A DNA stretch of 6,928 bases from Methanocalculus sp. GTDB taxonomy: Archaea; Halobacteriota; Methanomicrobia; Methanomicrobiales; Methanocorpusculaceae. The DNA lies in assembly GCF_030651615.1 (NCBI RefSeq), contig NZ_JAUSCG010000099.1, forward strand, positions 1 through 6,928, given 5' to 3'. The position numbers and the translations under genes are program-made. The notes below the pieces were generated by a model. The model was given only the letters and a program-made list of their open reading frames with translations. It did not search any database and was not told the DNA's origin. Shown piece by piece: positions 1 through 6,434 of the stretch. Numbering within the stretch: position 1 is the stretch's first letter; every line of letters begins with the position of its first letter.

Positions 1-594
1 GTGGGTGGTGTGGGAGTTGCCGAGGCGGTGCGTCAACATGTCCCGGAGATGGCAATCGCCGGATCGTCTGCACTGAATAGTACAAACCATGCTGCACTCG
101 AAGAGATTGGTGCGACCTTTGTATCATCCGCACTCTCAAAAGAGATCTCACGTGCAGAACTGCAGGGGATTTCTATCAGGGGGAGCGAGATGATCGAGTT
201 CTTTGTACAGGGATCAGTTCCGGCGATGATAACCAACCACTGCCTCGCCTATGGGAGGCACCCATGCCCGTCAGGTGAAGGGAGACGGCTTGTTGCAATT
301 ATGGATCAGACAGGCAGATCATTTCCGGTCAGGGTGGATGGAGAATGCCAGACGATCATCGGTAATGCCGTTGAGACCTGCCTCATCGATCATCTGCCTG
401 AGATCCTCGACTCAGGTGTTGCAATACTTGGAATTGAGCTTCGTGGGCGGACAGAAGAGTATGCTTCAATCATCTGCAGAGCCTACCGGTCAGCTCTCTC
501 AGGAGGCGATATCGATACCTTGAAAGATGAGATCCGGTCTGTTTCATGGGGTGGGATTACAACAGGTCCATTCCTCTCAGGAGGCGCACGATGA
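1..594 (+). CDS. U32-family protein (peptidase U32 / hydroxylase-like), C-terminal part
   Basis: This is the C-terminal 197 residues of a protein resembling the U32 family, which was first described as collagenase-like peptidases. The frame is open to the left edge. U32 proteins are usually well over 300 residues, so the GTG at position 1 is probably an internal codon and the N-terminal part of the barrel lies outside the window. Visible family features are EFFVQG at residues 66-71, a Cys at 81 in MITNHC, Cys89, FPV at 108-110, Cys116 in GECQTI, and a conserved tail with LIDHLPEIL (128-136) and IELRGRTEEYA (145-155). The usual first cysteine of the family motif is replaced by Pro74. Some characterised U32 members (UbiU/UbiV, TrhP, RlhA) are hydroxylases rather than proteases, and an iron-sulfur cluster has been shown for UbiU/UbiV; activity here is unknown. 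The stop codon overlaps the aroD start (ATGA), so the two genes are probably co-transcribed and translationally coupled. Confidence 0.75.
   Translation: MGGVGVAEAVRQHVPEMAIAGSSALNSTNHAALEEIGATFVSSALSKEISRAELQGISIRGSEMIEFFVQGSVPAMITNHCLAYGRHPCPSGEGRRLVAIMDQTGRSFPVRVDGECQTIIGNAVETCLIDHLPEILDSGVAILGIELRGRTEEYASIICRAYRSALSGGDIDTLKDEIRSVSWGGITTGPFLSGGAR
579..584 (+). promoter_or_regulatory. Shine-Dalgarno site of aroD
   Basis: AGGAGG sits six bases before the ATG at 591, inside the last codons of the U32 gene. It fixes the aroD start at 591 rather than the in-frame ATG at 546, which would add 15 residues absent from the family. Confidence 0.8.
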
Positions 595-1229
595 ACTATA
601 TCATATCCTGTGAAGACCTCTTTGGGATTGAAGGTGCAGCAGCAGAAGATCCATGGGCGATAGAAATCCGTCTCGATCTGATGGATGGCTGCACACCAGA
701 TGACGTTATTATGATGAGGAGGATCTGGAAGGGTCGTCTGCTCCTGACTCTCCGGAGTACTGATGAAGGGGGGAAGTTTGCAGGAGATAGTACCGAATGG
801 AGAGATCGTCTTGCCCCCCTTCTTCCGTATGCCGATATGATCGATATTGAGGAGAGATTTTCTGCTCACGCAGACTGGGTTCGATCAGAGAAGAAGACGA
901 TTGTCGCATCATTTCATGCAAAACGGATGCTTGGTTCAGAAGATCTATTTACCTGTGAGCGACGACTCAGATCATTTGGTGATATCCCAAAGATCGTCCT
1001 TGCACCAGAGAATGATGAGGATGCTGCTGCTCTCCTTCAGTTTTTAGTACATGCAGAAAAACCGATATGTCTATCGATCATGGGAGATAGCTACTCATGG
1101 CTCCGTCCAATATTCCTGATTATGGGATCGCAGTGTGCGTACTGTCATGCAGGAGATGCAACAGCAGCAGGGCAGTTCCATATAAGGGAGATGAGGGAGA
1201 TCCATTGCCTCCTCATGAGAAACGGGTGA
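591..1229 (+). CDS. aroD: 3-dehydroquinate dehydratase, type I
   Basis: This class I enzyme dehydrates 3-dehydroquinate to 3-dehydroshikimate through a Schiff base, the third step of the shikimate pathway in the cytoplasm. At 212 residues it has the usual archaeal length. Visible landmarks are EIRLD (25-29), TLRS with EGGKF (53-63), IDIEE (84-88, general-position Glu87), VASFH (105-109, catalytic His109), IPKIVLAP (132-139, Schiff-base Lys134), then MG followed by Arg172, GS at 179-180 and GQ at 194-195, which bind the substrate. The His to Lys spacing of 25 residues matches the family closely. The start at 591 is set by AGGAGG and by the ATGA overlap with the U32 gene. It is the only pathway gene here on the plus strand, and its last 17 bases overlap the end of aroC from the opposite strand. 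Confidence 0.95.
   Translation: MNYIISCEDLFGIEGAAAEDPWAIEIRLDLMDGCTPDDVIMMRRIWKGRLLLTLRSTDEGGKFAGDSTEWRDRLAPLLPYADMIDIEERFSAHADWVRSEKKTIVASFHAKRMLGSEDLFTCERRLRSFGDIPKIVLAPENDEDAAALLQFLVHAEKPICLSIMGDSYSWLRPIFLIMGSQCAYCHAGDATAAGQFHIREMREIHCLLMRNG
1213..1229. other. Convergent 3' overlap of aroD and aroC
   Basis: The stop codon of aroD (1227-1229, plus strand) lies inside aroC, and the stop codon of aroC (1213-1215, minus strand) lies inside aroD. Seventeen bases therefore encode the C-termini of both proteins. There is no intergenic space and no obvious T-run just beyond either stop, so the two transcripts probably extend into each other as antisense RNA. Confidence 0.9.
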
Positions 1230-2208
1230 ATCTATCCTGTAATAAGAGTGCGTCAATGAGAACGAGTGCGAGCATACACTCGGCAACGACCATGACCCTT
1301 GGCACGATGCATGGGTCATGACGACCCAAAATCTCTATTGTCGTCTCCTCACCCTGCGCAGTTATTGTCTGTTGTGGAAGTGCGATCGAGGGCGTTGGTT
1401 TGACTGCAATCCTGACAATAATCGGATCGCCATTGCTGATACCTCCAAGTATACCGCCCGCATGATTTGTTGCAAAACCTGATCGCATGATTGCATCATT
1501 CTGTTCACTCCCATACATCCGGGCAGCAGCAAATCCTTCTCCAATCTCTACTCCTTTTACAGCTCCAATTCCCATCATCGCACCGGCGATGGCAGCATCA
1601 AGCTTTCCAAAGACCGGATCACCAAGTCCAGTCGGGCACCCAAGAGCGATCAACTCGATGATTCCACCGACCGAATCGCCCCGCTCTTTTGCAGCAAGGA
1701 TACGATCCTCAAAGCATACGGGGTTATGCTCCCCATGAATCTCACAGATCCGGCTTGTTATTGTTATCCCACATCTCTTCAGGCACTGAAATGCAACAGC
1801 GCCGGCAGCTACACGTGCAGCAGTCTCACGTCCGGAACTCCTCCCACCACCCCGATGATCCCGCACCCCATACTTCTGCTGGTATGTGAAATCTGCATGA
1901 CCTGGCCGAAAGACCGAACGGAGGGCTTCGTAGTCTCTGCTCTCCTGTGAGACCGATCTGATCAGGATCGAGATCGGCATTCCTGTCGTCTCGCCTTCGA
2001 AGACCCCTGACTGGATCTCAACAGTATCCGGTTCAGGCCTTGCCGACATTGTCGGACCACGACCCGGTCGTCTTCTATCCATATAAGGCTGGATAAGGTC
2101 TTCTGTGAGCGGAATCTTCGGCGGACAGCCATCCACCACGACACCAAGGGCAGGTCCGTGGCTCTCACCAAAGGTGGTGCATGTAAAGATTCGACCGAAG
2201 GTGTTCAT
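1213..2208 (-). CDS. aroC: Chorismate synthase
   Basis: Chorismate synthase removes phosphate from 5-enolpyruvylshikimate-3-phosphate to give chorismate, using reduced FMN as a cofactor. The family signatures are all visible in the 331 residues: FGESHG at 13-18 with catalytic-type His17, RPGHAD at 101-106 with the second key His104, the glycine/serine block RGGGRSSGRETAARVAAGA at 119-137, and RHDPCIVPR at 296-304 followed by the final helix (EC-M-LALVLIDALL). The protein ends soon after that helix, so it is a little shorter than many bacterial homologues (about 360) but has no missing core motif. The start is fixed by a strong GGAGGTG site and the ATGA overlap with the upstream aroK-aroE gene. 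It is the last gene of the leftward cluster. Confidence 0.97.
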   Translation of the reverse strand: MNTFGRIFTCTTFGESHGPALGVVVDGCPPKIPLTEDLIQPYMDRRRPGRGPTMSARPEPDTVEIQSGVFEGETTGMPISILIRSVSQESRDYEALRSVFRPGHADFTYQQKYGVRDHRGGGRSSGRETAARVAAGAVAFQCLKRCGITITSRICEIHGEHNPVCFEDRILAAKERGDSVGGIIELIALGCPTGLGDPVFGKLDAAIAGAMMGIGAVKGVEIGEGFAAARMYGSEQNDAIMRSGFATNHAGGILGGISNGDPIIVRIAVKPTPSIALPQQTITAQGEETTIEILGRHDPCIVPRVMVVAECMLALVLIDALLLQDRFTRFS

Positions 2209-3533
2209 GATGAAAGCACCTCCCTGATTCGATCAAGACCTGGGTCAATCCCTGTAAGGAGTTTGAACTGTGCCCGTGCCTGGTGGATAAAGAGCTCGGT
2301 TCCCGGGATTATAGTGCATCCCGATGCGTGTGCATTTTTCAGGAGCCGGGTCATCGGAGGGGTATAGACAAGGTCAAAGACGGTAACACCCGGTCTGAGG
2401 AGTTCCGATGGCACAGGTGATCCATCTCCCTCCTTCATTCCGACAGGGGTGGCGTTAATAATTAGATCCACCTTACGTGAAGATGATATGGGGGCAGACG
2501 TACAACCAAACCGCCTGGCCAGTGCCCGGCCACGCTCCTCAGTTCTGTTTGCGATAATTACGTTCATATCAAGAGACTGAAGCGCATACACAGCCGCTGC
2601 CGCTGCTCCACCGGCCCCGACGACGAGAGCATCTGCGCCTTTATGTCCCTGAAGAGGTTCACGAATGCCGATCCAGTCGGTGTTATGGCCATAGAGCTTC
2701 CCACCACAGGATACAACAGTATTGAGTGCTCCAATCGCTGTCACATCCGGATCCGGTTCATCGATTCTGGAGACCATCGTCTCTTTAAACGGGATCGTGA
2801 CAGATAGCCCTTTCGCTCCGAGGGCCTGCATGGTTGTAATTGCTTCTTCTGCAGACCCGGCAGGCAGAAAGAGGTACTTTCCGGGGATAGCATACTCAGA
2901 AAAAAGTCTGTTATAGAGGTGTGGACTTCTGCTGTGAGAGACCGGGTTTCCGGTTATTCCAAAGAGAAGCGGAGTCTTAATCAAATCCGGATCAAGACTC
3001 ATTCGTCGGAGTGTCTTAACACCCTCTTCCGTATCTCTCTCCTGACTGGTGAGGATACTTGATGCAGCCTCATCAGCATTCACCATACCGGTATCCATGC
3101 AGATATCCGCAAGGCCCCGGTAGATCGGCATACGGATCTTTGAAATCTGCCTTATCTCGTCTGATAATGACAGTTCGGTAAGTGGTGGACGGCTGCTACC
3201 CATGATGCGTGCTTCAAGCACCTCAGGATCTGCTGTCAGGAGGATGATATGAGCCTCTTTCCTGAGCGATTCTGCATTCTTTTGGTCCATAACCGCCCCG
3301 CCACCTGTTGCAATCACCGCCGGTCCTTCTGGTAAAGATGCGATCATCTCCCTCTCGATCTCCCGGAATCCGGCTTCCCCAATCGCCAGGAAGATCTCAG
3401 GGATAGTGCACCCTGCCCTTCCTTCAATAAGGGTATCGGTATCATAGAAAGGAATACCCAGTATTTTAGCCATCCTCTTTCCGATCGTAGATTTTCCGGT
3501 TCCTCGAAGGCCAATTAGTATATACCGCTCCAT
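2205..3533 (-). CDS. aroK-aroE: Bifunctional shikimate kinase / shikimate dehydrogenase fusion
   Basis: One uninterrupted 442-codon frame joins two enzymes of consecutive steps. Residues 1 to about 165 are a bacterial-type shikimate kinase: P-loop GLRGTGKST (8-16), DTD (31-33), FREIE with Arg57, TGGGA (76-80), RPPL in the lid (115-118) and RMPIY with Arg134. A linker of about 20 residues follows. Residues from about 187 to 442 are NADP-type shikimate dehydrogenase: GNPVSHSRSP (195-204), VTIPFKET (245-252, catalytic Lys250), NTD (284-286, Asp286), GAGGAA (306-311), ANRT (328-331, the NADP-preferring NRT pattern), NATPVGM (360-366) and Gln418 near the C-terminus. The dehydrogenase makes shikimate and the kinase phosphorylates it. 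The start follows an AAGGAAG site and overlaps the end of aroA by 19 bases; the stop overlaps the aroC start. Archaea generally use an unrelated GHMP-family shikimate kinase, so the kinase half is atypical and may have been acquired from bacteria. Confidence 0.95.
   Translation of the reverse strand: MERYILIGLRGTGKSTIGKRMAKILGIPFYDTDTLIEGRAGCTIPEIFLAIGEAGFREIEREMIASLPEGPAVIATGGGAVMDQKNAESLRKEAHIILLTADPEVLEARIMGSSRPPLTELSLSDEIRQISKIRMPIYRGLADICMDTGMVNADEAASSILTSQERDTEEGVKTLRRMSLDPDLIKTPLLFGITGNPVSHSRSPHLYNRLFSEYAIPGKYLFLPAGSAEEAITTMQALGAKGLSVTIPFKETMVSRIDEPDPDVTAIGALNTVVSCGGKLYGHNTDWIGIREPLQGHKGADALVVGAGGAAAAAVYALQSLDMNVIIANRTEERGRALARRFGCTSAPISSSRKVDLIINATPVGMKEGDGSPVPSELLRPGVTVFDLVYTPPMTRLLKNAHASGCTIIPGTELFIHQARAQFKLLTGIDPGLDRIREVLSS
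2217..2223 (-). promoter_or_regulatory. Shine-Dalgarno site of aroC
   Basis: GGAGGTG on the minus strand lies eight bases before the aroC ATG at 2208 and inside the 3' end of aroK-aroE. It is a near-perfect match to the archaeal 16S rRNA tail. With the ATGA overlap it indicates both independent initiation and coupling. Confidence 0.8.
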
Positions 3534-4798
3534 AAGCCCGCTTCCTTAAGACGGTCCCAAAATCCGGGATATGATTTTCCAACACATTCAGCATCAAGGA
3601 TTGAGAGAGTGCCGATCCCAAGACCAAGAACAGCACCACTCATTGCCGTCCGATGATCATTTTTCGGGTCGATCTCTCCCCCATGAAGTGGTCCCGGGAC
3701 AACCCGAATCTGATCTTCAGACGTGGCAATACCTGCACCAACTGTTGAAAGGACACGTTCGATCGCTTCAATCCGATCGCTCTCCTTATGTCTGAGGTGT
3801 GAAATACCTCTGATTACCGTATCCCCTTCTGCAAAAATGGCAACTGCAGCCAGTGTCTGGACGGTATCAGGCATTTTTGACATATCGCAGTCGATGCCGG
3901 TTAGAGTCCCGTACCGGGCAAGATGATATGAATCCTGACCCGGATCTGCCTTGCATCCCATTCTCTCCAGAACCGATATGAACTGACGATCCCCCTGGGT
4001 TGAGTTGGTATTGAGGTTATCAACAGTTACATCTCCTCCACAGACGGCTGCGATAGCAAAGAAGTATGAAGCAGATGAATAGTCCCCTTCAACCTGGTAC
4101 TGCCTGCCCTGAAATGGTCTGCCGCTCTTAACCCTGAAGGTATGAGTGGCATCAGCTTGAACGGATGCACAAAATGAGGTCATCAGGTCAACGGTGATGT
4201 CAAGATAGCTTGAGGATACCGACCGTCCTGCAAGGGAGATGAGCAGATCCTCCTCTGCATATGGCGCTGTCATCAGGAGTGAAGTGATGAACTGACTGCT
4301 CACGTATGGAGAGATGGTGACCTGACCCCCGCAAAGCCTTCCGGAGACCTCTATTGGGGGATAGCCCGGTTGACCAAGGTACCTGACATCTCCGCCGATT
4401 GCGTTGAGTGCCTCAACAAGATCCCTGATTGGCCGCTTGCACATCCTCTCACTCCCGGTGAGAATGACAGGTTGATCCGCAAGGAGGCCAACAGATGCAA
4501 GGAGACGTATACTCGTCCCTGAGTTCTTCAGATCGAGTTTGATTCGCTTCCCGGGCCGGATAACACCTCCGGTGCCCCGGATCCTGATCCCACCCATCTC
4601 CTCTTTGATCTCTACACCAAGGCTTCTTAAGGCAGTGAGGGTCAGCAGCGTGTCCTCTGCAATAAGGGGTTCTTGAATGAATGACTCCCCTTCTGCAAGT
4701 GCGGCGGCAATGAGCGCCCGGTGTGTATAACTCTTCGAAGGTGGTGCTCTGACCCGGAAGTCGACAGGTGCATCCCTCTTCTCAAGCCGTACGATCAT
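3515..4798 (-). CDS. aroA: 3-phosphoshikimate 1-carboxyvinyltransferase (EPSP synthase)
   Basis: EPSP synthase transfers the enolpyruvyl group of phosphoenolpyruvate to shikimate-3-phosphate. The predicted 427 residues equal the length of the E. coli enzyme. Active-site landmarks are PSKSYTHRA (20-28, Lys22 and Arg27), NSGTSIR (92-98), KRPIRD (121-126), SSQ (167-169), EGDYSSAS (237-244), PD at 310-311 with catalytic Asp311, RHKESDR (336-342, Lys338, Glu339 and Arg342), DHR (381-383) and KSYP (408-411). The double-domain inside-out fold is implied by family membership. The start at 4798 is chosen over an in-frame codon at 4825 because GGAGGTG lies five bases upstream and the ATG forms an ATGA overlap with the pheA stop. 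Leu99 stands where E. coli has Pro101; I infer this is natural variation between EPSP synthase lineages. Confidence 0.97.
   Translation of the reverse strand: MIVRLEKRDAPVDFRVRAPPSKSYTHRALIAAALAEGESFIQEPLIAEDTLLTLTALRSLGVEIKEEMGGIRIRGTGGVIRPGKRIKLDLKNSGTSIRLLASVGLLADQPVILTGSERMCKRPIRDLVEALNAIGGDVRYLGQPGYPPIEVSGRLCGGQVTISPYVSSQFITSLLMTAPYAEEDLLISLAGRSVSSSYLDITVDLMTSFCASVQADATHTFRVKSGRPFQGRQYQVEGDYSSASYFFAIAAVCGGDVTVDNLNTNSTQGDRQFISVLERMGCKADPGQDSYHLARYGTLTGIDCDMSKMPDTVQTLAAVAIFAEGDTVIRGISHLRHKESDRIEAIERVLSTVGAGIATSEDQIRVVPGPLHGGEIDPKNDHRTAMSGAVLGLGIGTLSILDAECVGKSYPGFWDRLKEAGLWSGIY
3541..3547 (-). promoter_or_regulatory. Shine-Dalgarno site of aroK-aroE
   Basis: AAGGAAG on the minus strand is seven bases before the ATG at 3533. 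It is weaker than the GGAGGTG sites of aroC and aroA but well placed, and it lies inside the aroA coding region. Confidence 0.6.
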
Positions 4799-5586
4799 CT
4801 GGGCACCTCCAGTTGTGGATAACAACCAAACTCACGCACCGGAACAGATGATTTCAACTGAAGGAGCGCATCACGGGCTGCCGGGCATGCTTCAAAGTCG
4901 AGGAAGAATCGATAGCTTCCGATTCCTCTGCCTGAAGGACGTGATTCTATCCGCGAGAGATTTATCTTTCTTTCGGCAAACGGGGTCAGAAGTGCATGAA
5001 GAAGACCTGGAATGTCCTTCTTCGGATCAATCATAATACTGCATTTGGCAACATCCTCTCCTGAGTACTCTGTACTCTCGATTCTGATGAATCTGGTCGT
5101 ATTCAATGCACTGTTATGGAGATCACGAAGGATAATCGGGATCTTGTAGTATGCAGCTGCCGAATCTGAGATTGCTGCTGCACCTTTTATGTTCTCCTGT
5201 GCTTTAACAGCACTTGCGGCATTACTGCTCGTATGGATGACAGGTATACCCAACCGATCGAATGCCTCACTGCACTGTTCATGCGTCTGGGGGTGTGCAT
5301 AGATCACTTCGATCTTCTCCAATTGAGTATGTGATGCCAGATGGTGATATACCGATAGATAGCACTCTGCTGTGATCGAAACATCATATCGGCAGAGGCC
5401 GTCGAGGGTTGGTCCTACTCCGCCTGCCTCACTGTTCTCTATCGGAACAAACCCGATCGCCTCACCCCGTTCTGCTAAGGAGAATACCTGTGATATTGTT
5501 GGAAGGAGGAGCGGTTCTTCCTTACAGAGCCTGAGGACGAGTTCGTGACTGAAGGTTCCAGCAGGTCCGAGCACAGCTATTACCAT
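4795..5586 (-). CDS. pheA: Prephenate dehydratase with C-terminal ACT domain
   Basis: This enzyme converts prephenate to phenylpyruvate, the precursor of phenylalanine. Its 263 residues are the usual length of a stand-alone dehydratase. The catalytic part runs from residue 1 to about 180, with GPAGTFSH (7-14), PIENSEAGGV (48-57), HPQ (98-100) and the NTTRF active-site motif (162-166). The ACT regulatory domain follows, with GLLHALL (194-200) and ESRP (214-217), the motifs that bind phenylalanine in this family, so feedback inhibition by phenylalanine is expected. There is no chorismate mutase domain at the N-terminus, unlike the E. coli P-protein. The first seven bases overlap the end of tyrA. 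An AGGTG at 5595-5599, eight bases upstream, supports the start at 5586. Confidence 0.96.
   Translation of the reverse strand: MVIAVLGPAGTFSHELVLRLCKEEPLLLPTISQVFSLAERGEAIGFVPIENSEAGGVGPTLDGLCRYDVSITAECYLSVYHHLASHTQLEKIEVIYAHPQTHEQCSEAFDRLGIPVIHTSSNAASAVKAQENIKGAAAISDSAAAYYKIPIILRDLHNSALNTTRFIRIESTEYSGEDVAKCSIMIDPKKDIPGLLHALLTPFAERKINLSRIESRPSGRGIGSYRFFLDFEACPAARDALLQLKSSVPVREFGCYPQLEVPR
4804..4810 (-). promoter_or_regulatory. Shine-Dalgarno site of aroA
   Basis: GGAGGTG on the minus strand, five bases before the ATG at 4798, decides the start of aroA. The alternative upstream start at 4825 would place this site inside its own reading frame. Confidence 0.85.
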
Positions 5587-6434
5587 TCTCTCACCACCTG
5601 ATCAAGAAGATGGTCGGTGAGAGGTTTCGCTGATTCATTGAATGGTGCGGTAAAGTCAGCACCGGCTGTAAACTCCCGCCTGAACCCTTCCATATCCACT
5701 GAGAGGATTGTCTCCGTTAACTCATCGAATGACTTCGCATATGAAGAGATGATAGGTTTTATTCCGGGGTTCAAAAGGAGCATTCCTCCATAGAGTTCAC
5801 TGTCCTGCGACAGAGTGCGTGCCATGAATGCAAAGGTTGTATGGGCGTTTGGGGTCGCATACGGTAGAAGATTGGTGATTGTACAGTTCAGCTTCCGAAG
5901 TGTCTTTGCGAGGAGGATGTTCTGAAAATGAATCAGGCCCTGCATGATCGCCATTGCTGCATCATGTTCTTCTGCTGTTGATTCAAAGACCTGCATTCCA
6001 GTATGTCTGAAGATGCTCATAAGCCATTGAACTGTCTCCGTTCTTGCCCGTGCAGGGGTCATGATCAGTTTCTGACCGGATATTGAAGCCATATCCGGTC
6101 CAAAGAGCGGATGGAGACCGATCACCTGTGCAGCTGACTCAAGCATTGCTGCAACCGGCATCACCTTGATTGAGGTGAGATCAGCTATCAGCTGATCCTC
6201 TTCCAACACAGAACCGATACTCTGAATCACCGAAGATGTTGCCTGGATGGGGACGGAAATGAGAATGACTCCGCACCGCTTCACGAATTCACGGTATTCA
6301 CTGGCAGGTGCCCGACCGATCACCTCGACAATGCATCCTGCATCTTCGAAGATATGTTGGAAGAGACCGCCCATACGGCCGGTTCCCCCGATGATCCCGA
6401 TATTTCGGCCCTCATCTCTCAATGATGGTCTCAT
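5580..6434 (-). CDS. tyrA: Prephenate dehydrogenase
   Basis: TyrA oxidatively decarboxylates prephenate to 4-hydroxyphenylpyruvate, the tyrosine precursor. From the ATG at 6434 it has 284 residues. The N-terminal Rossmann fold shows GGTGRMG (16-22), SVPI (60-63) and DLTSIK (85-90). The active-site segment GLHPLFGPD (106-114) carries His108 and resembles the dehydrogenase half of E. coli TyrA, as does EEHDAAMAIMQGLIHF (155-170). The C-terminal half is the helical dimerisation domain, and I see neither an ACT domain nor a chorismate mutase domain. The start is uncertain. ATG 6434 overlaps aroB' by 23 bases and lacks a good ribosome binding site; TTG codons at 6443 and 6422 are in the same frame. 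An ATGA overlap at 6412-6415 exists but is out of frame with this protein. The overlapping ends suggest translation coupled to aroB'. Confidence 0.92.
   Translation of the reverse strand: MRPSLRDEGRNIGIIGGTGRMGGLFQHIFEDAGCIVEVIGRAPASEYREFVKRCGVILISVPIQATSSVIQSIGSVLEEDQLIADLTSIKVMPVAAMLESAAQVIGLHPLFGPDMASISGQKLIMTPARARTETVQWLMSIFRHTGMQVFESTAEEHDAAMAIMQGLIHFQNILLAKTLRKLNCTITNLLPYATPNAHTTFAFMARTLSQDSELYGGMLLLNPGIKPIISSYAKSFDELTETILSVDMEGFRREFTAGADFTAPFNESAKPLTDHLLDQVVREW
5595..5599 (-). promoter_or_regulatory. Shine-Dalgarno site of pheA
   Basis: AGGTG on the minus strand, eight bases before the ATG at 5586, followed by a second partial match, GGTGA, four bases from the start. Both lie within the last codons of tyrA. 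Confidence 0.55.

Noticed and set aside
546..590. Upstream in-frame ATG for aroD adding 15 residues
   Set aside because: AGGAGG at 579-584 and the ATGA overlap support 591, and the extra residues have no family counterpart.
1190..1260. Possible terminator between the convergent aroD and aroC genes
   Set aside because: I see no T-run after either stop and no convincing hairpin; the region is coding on both strands.
1487..1950. Several open frames on the plus strand opposite aroC
   Set aside because: They overlap the conserved core of chorismate synthase and have no recognisable motif or ribosome binding site.
1955..1975. Cluster of four GATC sites as a regulatory or methylation element
   Set aside because: The segment encodes PISILIRS in aroC, where repeated ATC codons next to TCG, CTG and AGA produce the motif.
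4498..4506. Leu99 of AroA at the position of E. coli Pro101, a site linked to glyphosate tolerance
   Set aside because: As far as I know this position varies naturally between EPSP synthase lineages, and the surrounding NSGTSIR block is otherwise normal, so no tolerance claim can be made.
4799..4825. Upstream in-frame start for aroA adding nine residues
   Set aside because: The added residues are not part of the family, and the strong GGAGGTG site at 4804-4810 with the ATGA overlap points to 4798.
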